A program made the position numbers and the translations under genes. This document shows, piece by piece, positions 8,871-16,117 of a DNA stretch of 64,000 nt. Under the pieces are notes generated by a model. That model saw only the letters and a list, made by a program, of their open reading frames with translations. It was not told where the DNA came from and ran no database searches. The stretch is from Actinopolyspora lacussalsi subsp. righensis (GTDB taxonomy: Bacteria > Actinomycetota > Actinomycetes > Mycobacteriales > Pseudonocardiaceae): the NCBI RefSeq assembly GCF_900116555.1, contig NZ_FPAT01000001.1:248001-312000 (forward strand), given 5' to 3'. The stretch's first letter is position 1. Each line of letters starts with the position of its first letter.

Positions 8871-9359
8871 ATGACCCAACAGCGCACGTCCCAGCCGGCG
8901 GTACGGATCCAACGCCGGTCCGCCCGGGCCATCCTGATCGACGACGAGGAACACCTGGTACTGCTGCGCCGCACGAAACCGGGCATGACGCCCTACTGGA
9001 CGACTCCCGGCGGTGGACTGGAACACCGGGACGAGTCGCTGGAGGCGGCCATGCACCGCGAGATCGCCGAGGAGATGGGCGCCACCGCCACCGGCGCGAA
9101 ACGCGTGTTCCTGAGCAGCACCGCCCGCTCCGGCGGCATCACCGTGCAGCACTTCTTCGTGGCACGACTGACCTCGATGGACGAATCCACCCGCCACGGC
9201 CCGGAGTTCGACGACCCCACTCGCGGCGAGTACCGCGCGGAGCGGTTCGACATGCGCGCCGAAACGCTGGCCACGCTCGACCTGCGTCCCGCACCGCTGC
9301 GCGAGTTCGTGCTGTCCAACCGCCTCGCCCTGCTAGCCGAGGCGCTCTACGCGGACTGA
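8871..9359 (+). CDS. Nudix hydrolase
   Basis: A 162-residue cytosolic pyrophosphohydrolase. The Nudix box is complete: G49, five residues, E55, seven residues, then REIAEEMG (residues 63-70), which binds the divalent metal that activates hydrolysis of a nucleoside diphosphate linked to X. The preceding strand YWTTPGGG is typical. The substrate cannot be predicted from the box; homologues include nucleotide-sanitising and sugar-nucleotide enzymes. The ATG at 8871 is preferred because it starts about 20 residues before the first strand (ARAILIDDEEHLVLLRR); the longer open frame upstream is low-complexity arginine-rich sequence. It stands alone between two minus-strand units, so it is probably monocistronic. 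Confidence 0.9.
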   Translation: MTQQRTSQPAVRIQRRSARAILIDDEEHLVLLRRTKPGMTPYWTTPGGGLEHRDESLEAAMHREIAEEMGATATGAKRVFLSSTARSGGITVQHFFVARLTSMDESTRHGPEFDDPTRGEYRAERFDMRAETLATLDLRPAPLREFVLSNRLALLAEALYAD

Positions 9360-9440
9360 GAAACCGACCTCCACCAATCGTTCCCGGTGCCCTGCGTGTT
9401 CCCGGCGTCGCGGCGATCGACCGACCACCGGACCGTCCGG

Positions 9441-9719
9441 CTAGGAAGAAGTCAACGAGGACAGCGACGGCAGCGCCTCGAGGAAGGTCTTCACCGACTC
9501 GGCCGCCTGTCGCAGCATTACCAGACCCTGTCGCACCGCCGAGGCGGCTTCGGCGGGTGATTCCTTGACCCACCACACCAGCAAAGCCACCGCCAGCAGC
9601 GAAAGCAGCCCCTTCAGCGGAGTTCCCCCATCTCCCGACGAGCTCCTGACATGTCCAGTGTGCTCGCTCCGGGGCGACTCCGCCCGGTGGAACCGCGCCG
9701 CAGGGTACACCTCCGACAA
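9441..9719 (-). CDS. Small single-span membrane protein
   Basis: A protein of up to 92 residues with one hydrophobic segment (GLLSLLAVALLVWWV, about residues 36-50) followed by an amphipathic, alanine-rich helix (AASAVRQGLVMLRQAAESVK). No family recognised. It starts 22 bases after the stop of the preceding membrane-protein gene, so it is probably the last gene of the glycosyltransferase operon. The start is uncertain: the listed one is a TTG and the first 30 residues are less protein-like than the rest. It would sit in the cytoplasmic membrane with a short helix on one side; a role alongside the GT2 enzyme is inferred from position only. Confidence 0.55.
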   Translation of the reverse strand: MSEVYPAARFHRAESPRSEHTGHVRSSSGDGGTPLKGLLSLLAVALLVWWVKESPAEAASAVRQGLVMLRQAAESVKTFLEALPSLSSLTSS

Positions 9720-9741
9720 GCGACAGCACAGCAGGGCGTGC

Positions 9742-10005
9742 TCAGGTCAACCAGATCTGCCGTGCGGCGAGCAGGGCCGCCAGCACCAGGATCACCGCGA
9801 GCTCCCACCAGAAAAGCTTGCGGTCGCTGTCGGCGTCCTCGGCCGTGCCCGCTTCGAACCGGCCTGCCAACTCCGGGAACAGCGCCGCGTCGCTGTCGGC
9901 ACGGGCGGAGGTGGGGCCGTCCACGCGACCGCCGTCCACGGGCTCGCCGCTGGGAACATCGCTGGGATCGCCGGGTTCTTCGGCCGGATGTCCGTGCTCG
10001 GTCAT
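9742..10005 (-). CDS. Small C-tail-anchored membrane protein
   Basis: An 87-residue protein with an acidic, proline- and glycine-rich N-terminal 60 residues and a single C-terminal membrane span (WWELAVILVLAALLAARQIW) that nearly ends the protein, so it is tail-anchored with the acidic part in the cytosol. Its ATG overlaps the stop of the glycosyltransferase gene by ATGA, which fixes the start and argues for coupled translation and a shared complex. No family name. It could be an accessory subunit of the synthase, comparable in place though not in sequence to small partners of PgaC-like enzymes. Confidence 0.75.
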   Translation of the reverse strand: MTEHGHPAEEPGDPSDVPSGEPVDGGRVDGPTSARADSDAALFPELAGRFEAGTAEDADSDRKLFWWELAVILVLAALLAARQIWLT

Positions 10006-11510
10006 ACGCCGCCCCGCTCTCGGCTCGCCCTGCCTGCGAGTCCGGCCTTCTCCGTCTTGTCCCAGCGCTGCTCGGAGTGGCGCAGTTCGCTGACGAAGGC
10101 GGCCACGGTGCAGGCGGCCAGCAGGGAACCGTAACCGGTCAGCTGGATCAGTACCGGGGCGAGCGGGCGCAGTCGGGTGCTCTCGACGAGTTTGGCCAGC
10201 CAGGCGATCGGCATGGCCAGTGCCAGCCAGCTGTAGACGAATCCCATCAACGAATGAGGTGAGTCCGGATTCAGCCCCAACCCCCAGTCGTTGAACAGCG
10301 GGACGAAGAAGTTGGGCGCGGCCGTGACTATCAGGATGAGCACGGAGATCACGCCGGGAAAGATCAACGCCTCGCGCCAGCAGCGTCGCGCCGTGGACCG
10401 GTCGATTACCAGGCTCAGCAACGTGGTGAACAGGTAGCTGGCCAGATTGATCACCCACAGCGCATGGAAGGCGAACCAGGAACGGCCACTGTCGGTGAAC
10501 AGCAGGAACAACAGGGCGCAGGACGAGGCGACCATGAGTGCGGGCGTGAGCAGCAGCGAGAACCACACCAGTCCGAACAGCCACGATCCCAGCCGGTTGT
10601 CGCCGGTGGCACGGCCGCGGAACCACAACCGGGCGTACCTGCGGGTGACCTGGAGGTTTCCCCGCGACCAACGCAGTCGTTGTTTCCACAGGCTCGTCAG
10701 GGTGCCGGGTTCCTCGGCTCGGACGGTGGCACAGCCGTCGAAGACCACCCGGTTCCCGGCCAGTTGGGTTTCGAAGGTGGTCACGGTGTCCTCGGCCAGT
10801 GTCTCGGTGTCGAACCGTCCGCCCAGATCCGCCAGGTTGTGCCTGCTGTGCAGCTGGGCGCCGCCCGCCAGGCAGGCCACGGCGCCGATGACGTTCTGCG
10901 AACGCCGCGCGGCTGCCTGGGCGGTGACGTACTCGAACCCGATGTAGCGGTTGACGTAGTTGCCGTGCCGCCCGCTGCCCTCCTTGATGTAGGCGCAGAC
11001 GGCGCCCACCGCGGGGTCGGACAGCTGCCGGGTCATGCGCCACAGCGCGTCCGGGTCGAACCGCACGTCGGCGTCGGTGACGAGCACGGCCTCAGCCCAG
11101 GAGCCGCGCAGCACCTCGCGCAACCCGTGGTTGAGCGTGTGGGCCTTGCCCTGTCCCCCGTGTTCGCGGCGCAGGTGGGTGACCCGGTCGGGGTGGGCGG
11201 TGGTGAGCTCGGCCATCAGCTCCGCGGTGGAGTCGGTGCTGGCGTCGTCGACCACCAGCACGCGCAGCCGCGAGGCCGGGTAGTCCGAGCCGAGCAGTGC
11301 CTCGATGGTGGGGCGCAGCACGTTGCTCTCGTTCCAGGCCGGAATCACCACGGTGGTGCGGGGCAGGTACAGCCGCCTGTCCCGGTACAGCCCCCGCCAG
11401 CGGTGCAGCCCGACCAGAAGGAACTGCGCCAGCGCGCTGACCAGGGGAACGGCGCCGAGGAACACCACGCCCACGGCCACGGCGTGCAGCACGCTGAGAA
11501 ACGTGTTCAT
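10002..11510 (-). CDS. GT2 processive glycosyltransferase, PgaC/hyaluronan-synthase type
   Basis: A 502-residue membrane glycosyltransferase. A first membrane span (residues 8-30) is followed by the GT-A domain: VVIPAWNESN at 54, VLVVDDAS near 85, the metal-binding DAD at 146-148, the ED pair at 240-241 and the QRLRW motif at 277-281 that marks processive polysaccharide synthases. Four or five membrane spans fill residues 305-480 and would form the export channel. Known relatives make poly-N-acetylglucosamine, hyaluronan or cellulose-like chains; the sugar cannot be read from sequence. The ATG at 11510 overlaps the stop of the PHP gene (ATGA); an upstream extension of the frame is a shadow. 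It is coupled at both ends with its neighbours, so the polymer or glycolipid it makes is the likely product of the whole operon. Confidence 0.9.
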   Translation of the reverse strand: MNTFLSVLHAVAVGVVFLGAVPLVSALAQFLLVGLHRWRGLYRDRRLYLPRTTVVIPAWNESNVLRPTIEALLGSDYPASRLRVLVVDDASTDSTAELMAELTTAHPDRVTHLRREHGGQGKAHTLNHGLREVLRGSWAEAVLVTDADVRFDPDALWRMTRQLSDPAVGAVCAYIKEGSGRHGNYVNRYIGFEYVTAQAAARRSQNVIGAVACLAGGAQLHSRHNLADLGGRFDTETLAEDTVTTFETQLAGNRVVFDGCATVRAEEPGTLTSLWKQRLRWSRGNLQVTRRYARLWFRGRATGDNRLGSWLFGLVWFSLLLTPALMVASSCALLFLLFTDSGRSWFAFHALWVINLASYLFTTLLSLVIDRSTARRCWREALIFPGVISVLILIVTAAPNFFVPLFNDWGLGLNPDSPHSLMGFVYSWLALAMPIAWLAKLVESTRLRPLAPVLIQLTGYGSLLAACTVAAFVSELRHSEQRWDKTEKAGLAGRASRERGGV

Positions 11511-12304
11511 GATCGCTCCGGAGGAGTGGAATCGGTTCCGCATCCGGACAACGCCTCGAACACCGAAGCGGTGTACTCCCAGCGGCCGACCGAGTCCGCT
11601 TCGTGCGCGTCGCTGCCCGCGACCAGCGAGACCCCGGCGCGATGCAGCTCCAGTGCTGTTGGTAACGAGGGGCAGCGCCACTTCTCGTTGACCTCGACGC
11701 CGATGTTCGTCACGCGGCAGGCACGGGCCAGGCGCAGCAGCGCGGCGGGCGGGATCTCCTCCTCGGTGAGCCCGACCTTGGGCAGCACGCTGAAGGGGTG
11801 CGCCACGTGTCCGGTTACTCCCCTGCCCCCGTCGGCTCTCTCCGCGACGGCGGTGACGGCTCGGACGGTGGCCTCGATCAGTGACTCCACCGCCTCGGTG
11901 GCGGTGAGCCGTCGCTGGTGCAGCAGTTCGCGCACGGTGTCCGGGTGGGCTGATCCCTTCGTGAGCGGGAACCGATGGTCGGCGATGGCGATGTGCGCCA
12001 CGCCGCGCGTGTCGGCGGGCAGGTCGAGCGCGCCCGAGGTGTCGACGATCTTGGTTTCGACCCCGCAGACCACCGCCAACGGCGCCGCCGAGTCGACGGC
12101 GCGCACCGCCGCGGTGTAGGCGGGCAGCCAGCTGGTGTCGGCGCGCACGTGGTCGGTCACGAACAGGGCGCGCAGCCCTGCCGCCGAGGCCGCTTCGACC
12201 GTTCGTTCCAGCGAGTCGCGGCCGTCGGAGAACCGGGTGTGGGTGTGGTGGTCCGCCCGCAGGGGCTCCGTTCGGGGTTCTCGCACGGTTTCGGTGCCGC
12301 TCAT
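11507..12304 (-). CDS. PHP-domain metal-dependent phosphoesterase
   Basis: A 265-residue cytosolic protein of the PHP family. Motif I is DHHTHTRFSDG (residues 18-28), followed by LFVTDH, a GVETKI metal ligand near residue 82, IADHRFP, and the C-terminal GSDAHEAD. These histidines and aspartates hold two or three metal ions for phosphate-ester hydrolysis, as in histidinol phosphatase and tyrosine-phosphatase PHP proteins. Its ends overlap both neighbours by four bases (ATGA), so it is translated together with the ATP-grasp and glycosyltransferase genes. Substrate unknown; a phospho-sugar or a protein phosphotyrosine controlling the synthase, as in capsule systems, are the two plausible options. 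Confidence 0.87.
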   Translation of the reverse strand: MSGTETVREPRTEPLRADHHTHTRFSDGRDSLERTVEAASAAGLRALFVTDHVRADTSWLPAYTAAVRAVDSAAPLAVVCGVETKIVDTSGALDLPADTRGVAHIAIADHRFPLTKGSAHPDTVRELLHQRRLTATEAVESLIEATVRAVTAVAERADGGRGVTGHVAHPFSVLPKVGLTEEEIPPAALLRLARACRVTNIGVEVNEKWRCPSLPTALELHRAGVSLVAGSDAHEADSVGRWEYTASVFEALSGCGTDSTPPERS

Positions 12305-13344
12305 GCGTGTCCCTCGACTTTGCCGAGCTCATCCGGGGGAAGCACGATGTCCTGCCAGTGGCGCACCACCGACCGCTGTTGGTGCGGGAGGTGGTCCGGC
12401 GGGCGCTGACCGAGCAGTTCGGCCACCGCCCAAGCGGGCATGTGCACGCCGGAGGCGATGGTCAGCGACATTCCTCCCGGCGGTCGCGGGTTGACCTCCA
12501 ACAGCGCGGGCGTTCCCGCGCCGTCCTCGCGCAGCTGGACGTTGAGCACACCGCGCAATCCCAGTGCCCCCACCACGGCGGCCGCGGTGGCCGACAGCGG
12601 CTCCCGATCCAGCACCCGGCTGGCCACGACGATGCCGGAGTCGGTCTTGTCCCTGGAGCGGGGGACAGCCGCTACCACTCCGCCGTCGCCGCGGGCGAGC
12701 ACGTCCACCGAGTACTCGACGCCGGGCAGGATCTCCTGCAGCAGGTAGGAAGCGTCGTTGGGCAGTGTGGCCAGGTCCGAGGTGGACATGACCGTGACGA
12801 TGCCGCGTGAACCGCTGCCGTTGCGCGGTTTGGCGATCGCTGGGAACCCGCCCGTGAAATCGTCGGCGGCGGCCGGTCCCAGCGGAACGGCGTCGGGTAC
12901 GCGTACCGCCCCGGAACAGGCTCGGGCGAGGTTCCACTTGTCCAGACAGGACCGCAGCGCCTCCACCGGCGAGAGCAGCAGCCGCACCCCTGCCGACTCG
13001 AAGCCCTCCCGGATCTCGGCAAGCGGCAGCAGCTCGGCGTCGACGGTGGGCACGAGAACGTCGATCTTCAGTCGCGCGCACAACCCGAGCAGGGTCCCGG
13101 CGAATCCGCCCGCGTCGCCACGCGGCAGTAACCAGCGGTGCTGCCGATCCACCAGGTACAGCCCCGCACCGTTGGGATCGACGTCGCCCGCGAACAGCTC
13201 GCAGTGCTCGGCCAGTGAGCGCAGGAAGCAGATCCCGGAGGGGCCGCCTGCCCCGGTGACGAGCACTCGTGGCGGTCTGCCGAGCGACGCGGTGAGATCG
13301 GGCACTGGGATGCTACCGGCTTCGGGTGTCCCGGCTTCATTCAT
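12301..13344 (-). CDS. ATP-grasp carboxylate-amine ligase family protein
   Basis: A 347-residue enzyme of the ATP-grasp superfamily (carbamoyl-phosphate-synthase-like). It begins with a Rossmann-like domain, VLVTGAGGPSGICFLRSL (about residues 27-44), then the ATP-grasp fold: IAKPRNGSGSRG near 170, the LLQEILPGVEYSVDVL segment, and the metal site in LLEVNPRPPGGMS near 305. ATP-grasp enzymes join a carboxylate to an amine or similar nucleophile through an acyl phosphate. The ATG at 13344 overlaps the upstream gene by eight bases. Homologues occur in polysaccharide and peptide-like natural product loci. Here it may attach an amino acid or other acid to the sugar made by the operon; that is inference. 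Confidence 0.87.
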   Translation of the reverse strand: MNEAGTPEAGSIPVPDLTASLGRPPRVLVTGAGGPSGICFLRSLAEHCELFAGDVDPNGAGLYLVDRQHRWLLPRGDAGGFAGTLLGLCARLKIDVLVPTVDAELLPLAEIREGFESAGVRLLLSPVEALRSCLDKWNLARACSGAVRVPDAVPLGPAAADDFTGGFPAIAKPRNGSGSRGIVTVMSTSDLATLPNDASYLLQEILPGVEYSVDVLARGDGGVVAAVPRSRDKTDSGIVVASRVLDREPLSATAAAVVGALGLRGVLNVQLREDGAGTPALLEVNPRPPGGMSLTIASGVHMPAWAVAELLGQRPPDHLPHQQRSVVRHWQDIVLPPDELGKVEGHA

Positions 13345-14641
13345 CGCTGTTCTCCTGCCAGACGAGGCCGCTGACCCGGAGCAGTTCAAGCGGTTCGGCG
13401 TAGTACTCCCTGGTAAAACGGCTCCAGTAGCGTGCGGTGGCCCGCAGCAGGTCGTCCCGCAGATAGGCCCGCGTTTTGGCCTGCGAGCCGTGGGTGTGAA
13501 TGGAGGTGAGTTTGGCTTCCAGATCCGTCTCGCGCAGCCCGGCGAACCGGTTCGGTGCGAAATCCACCGTGGCGGAGGGCGACTGGTAGCAGGCGAACCG
13601 TTCCACGCCACGCGCCGCGGAGACAGTGGCCCGGTAGACGGCGCGGTGGTCCTGGTGGGTGTCGTTCTCGGAATGAACCAGCACGACATCGGGTCGGACT
13701 CGCTGCACCACGCGTTCGATCCGCCGTACCGTCTCGACATTGTCGGGGATGCCGCCGTCGGGCAGGTCCTCCAACACCAGAGTCGCGCCCAGCGAGTTGA
13801 CCGCCTCGTGGGCCTCGGCGACCCGCTCGTCCGGATCACCGCCGACCGCGCCGTGCGACATGGTCAGCACGGTTACCTCCCAGCCAGCCTGCACGCGGCG
13901 GTGGATGGTCCCACCCGCACCGATCTCGGCATCGTCGGGATGGGCTCCGACCACCAGCATCCGGAACGGCTTCCGGTCCGCGCGTACCTCCTCGCGATCC
14001 TGTTGACGGTCCCGGAAGGCACGCAGCACCGTTTCGGCCAGTTCGGCTCCGGAGGCACGGCGGGTGACGATCTCGGAGGCTCGTCCGCGCAGCGCGGCCA
14101 CCGCCGCGGTGGTCGAGACCTCGTCGGTGGTGAGCACGAACGCCGTGCCGGGGAACTCGTGCCTGCAGGCGTTCAGGAACTCGGCGAGCCCGCCCGGATC
14201 GGATTCCAGCTCCCGGTCCCACAGCGCGACGTGCCAACCGCTCTCGGCACGCGGGCGGGTTCGCAGCACGGTGCGGAACCTCTCGCGATCGTCGGTCTCG
14301 ACGACCTCCAGCGCACCGTACTCGCGCAGCAGTTCGGCCGTGCGTCGCCGCAGCCCGATGTCGTGGTCGGCGACCACGACACGCAACCCGGCCAACGGGC
14401 TCTCGTCCCGGGACGCGGCAGCCGTCGCGGGGGACTGCGAACCGTGCTCCGGCCCCAGGGTGAAGGTGATCTCGTTCGAACGTTCTGTTCCGGGGTCGGC
14501 GGCCACGAAATCGTGAGCGTGCTCGGTCGGAGGGCCTTCGACCTGGACGGACTTCCAGCCCGGCTGCCGAACGGACCCGCTACCTGCTGGATGCGGTCCA
14601 CCGGAGGTGGGTCGCTCGACGTTCCCGGAGTGCTCCACCAT
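13337..14641 (-). CDS. Receiver-like domain fused to PIG-L deacetylase
   Basis: A 434-residue two-domain protein. Residues about 85-200 look like a response-regulator receiver: VVVADHD strand, a putative phospho-acceptor D142 in ALWD, and VLTTDEV, but the usual C-terminal lysine is replaced (IVTRR). Residues 226-430 are a PIG-L/LmbE deacetylase with the metal motif AHPDDAE at 233-239 and THQDHR at 328-333. PIG-L enzymes remove acetyl groups from N-acetylglucosaminyl substrates (GlcNAc-Ins, GlcNAc-PI, bacillithiol and mycothiol precursors). It is the first gene of the operon and overlaps the ATP-grasp gene. The first 80 residues are low-complexity, so the start may be further in. A receiver domain on a deacetylase implies that de-N-acetylation is controlled by phosphorylation or by domain docking. 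Confidence 0.87.
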   Translation of the reverse strand: MVEHSGNVERPTSGGPHPAGSGSVRQPGWKSVQVEGPPTEHAHDFVAADPGTERSNEITFTLGPEHGSQSPATAAASRDESPLAGLRVVVADHDIGLRRRTAELLREYGALEVVETDDRERFRTVLRTRPRAESGWHVALWDRELESDPGGLAEFLNACRHEFPGTAFVLTTDEVSTTAAVAALRGRASEIVTRRASGAELAETVLRAFRDRQQDREEVRADRKPFRMLVVGAHPDDAEIGAGGTIHRRVQAGWEVTVLTMSHGAVGGDPDERVAEAHEAVNSLGATLVLEDLPDGGIPDNVETVRRIERVVQRVRPDVVLVHSENDTHQDHRAVYRATVSAARGVERFACYQSPSATVDFAPNRFAGLRETDLEAKLTSIHTHGSQAKTRAYLRDDLLRATARYWSRFTREYYAEPLELLRVSGLVWQENSDE

Positions 14642-14740
14642 CCGCCGAGTGTCACAGCGGTTCGGACGGAGCGCACGCCGGAAAGGGCAGCGTACGGAGT
14701 CGGGCGGGCCGCGGGGTGATCTCCGCGCGCCGTAGCCCGC

Positions 14741-15991
14741 TCACCGACCGTGCGCCGCGCGAGCGGTCTCGGTGCGACGCCCACCCTCCTCGAGGAAGCG
14801 CGCGACCGGCAACGTGGCGGCACCGACGGTGACCGCGTCGGGACCGAGCCTGCCCTCGGTCACCGAGACCCGGTCGGCGGGATAGCGCAGCGCGTACCGG
14901 ACTACGCTGTCCTGCACCAGTTCCAGCCGGTGTCGACCGAGCAGCAGGCCCGCCCAGCCACCGATGAGCACTCGGGTGGGCAGGAAGAGGTTCACCAGGG
15001 TCGCGATACCGGCTCCGAGATACTCCACGGCCTCCGAGACCACGGTGGACGCCGCGGCGTCCGAGATCGTGTTCCCCTCGCGGGAGGCCGCGGCCAGCAA
15101 GGCGCCGAACGCGTGCTCGCCGTCCGCGTCGGGGCTGATCTCTCCCCCGGTACGCCGCCAACGACGCACCATCGCCTCCGCACCGGTGTATGCCTCCAGG
15201 CAGCCGTGCCCGCCGCACCGACAGCGCCGCCCGCGCACGCGCAGCGTGCTGTGACCCCATTCGCCGATACCCGCCGAACTTCCGTCCGCGAACACCGAGA
15301 CGCCGACACCCGAGCCGAGCAGCACCACCGCCACGTCACGCTCACCGCGACCGTGGCCGAACCACATCTCGGCCTGTCCCAGGGTCTCGGCACCGTTGTC
15401 GACCAGGACCGGCACGTGTTCGGGCAGGTGCGCGGCGGAACGAACCAGCCGCTCGACGGCCACCCCGACCCAGCCGATGGTCTGCCCGTGCACCAGTGCA
15501 CCGTGAACCTCGTCCGAGGTCACGATGCCGGGAACGCCGACACCGACGCCGAGCAACCACTCGGGGGAGACACCCCCTTCGAGCATCACCCGGTCGAACG
15601 CCTCGGCCAGCCGCGCGATCACGTGCTCGGGGTCGCGTCTGCCGACGTCGAGGGGCCGTTCCACACGAGCGATCTCGGTCAGGGCAACGTCGAACAACTC
15701 CACGCGAACCCGCGTCTCGCCGATGTCGATGCCCACCACGCGCCCGCTCTCGGGGGAGACGCGCAGCAGCGTACGGGGGCGTCCTCCGTCGGACTCGACC
15801 GAGCCCGCTTCCTCCAGCAGGCCGTCGGCCACCAGCTCACCGACCACATTGCTCACCGAACCGGGGCTGAGACCGGTGGCGGGCCCCAGTTGGTGCCGAC
15901 TCAGCGGTCCGCCGAAGTACAGTCGGCGCAGCACCGCGGCACGATTGCCACGCCGTAGATCGCGTACCGTCCGCCCGTACCGATCCCCCAT
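14741..15991 (-). CDS. ROK-family transcriptional regulator
   Basis: A 416-residue repressor-type ROK protein. Residues 10-70 form a winged helix-turn-helix (RAAVLRRLYFGGPLSRHQLG, then LSPGSVSNVVGELVADGLL). The ROK sugar-kinase-like domain follows, with VVGIDIGETRV near 88, VLVDNGAE near 195 and the zinc motif CRCGGHGCLE near 258-267. Such regulators bind a free or phosphorylated sugar and release their operator. It is read in the same direction as the GH3 gene and sits just downstream, 126 bases away, so it most likely controls the GH3 gene or both. Actinobacterial ROK operators tend to be AT-rich, as are the palindromes found upstream of the GH3 gene. Confidence 0.9.
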   Translation of the reverse strand: MGDRYGRTVRDLRRGNRAAVLRRLYFGGPLSRHQLGPATGLSPGSVSNVVGELVADGLLEEAGSVESDGGRPRTLLRVSPESGRVVGIDIGETRVRVELFDVALTEIARVERPLDVGRRDPEHVIARLAEAFDRVMLEGGVSPEWLLGVGVGVPGIVTSDEVHGALVHGQTIGWVGVAVERLVRSAAHLPEHVPVLVDNGAETLGQAEMWFGHGRGERDVAVVLLGSGVGVSVFADGSSAGIGEWGHSTLRVRGRRCRCGGHGCLEAYTGAEAMVRRWRRTGGEISPDADGEHAFGALLAAASREGNTISDAAASTVVSEAVEYLGAGIATLVNLFLPTRVLIGGWAGLLLGRHRLELVQDSVVRYALRYPADRVSVTEGRLGPDAVTVGAATLPVARFLEEGGRRTETARAAHGR

Positions 15992-16117
15992 GTCGCTCCT
16001 TCCGATACCGGCGGTCGCCGACCGGCAACCCGAGAGGCGAGCCTAGTAGTGTGCTTCGGTACGGTCCCTGTCACTCCGGTCCCCGTCCGGCCGGTCCCAG
16101 CCAGTCCGACTCCCCTG

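Noticed and set aside
12758-14719. 653-codon plus-strand frame opposite the ATP-grasp and PIG-L genes
   Set aside because: Antisense shadow; no domain recognisable, while the minus strand has AHPDDAE and ATP-grasp motifs.
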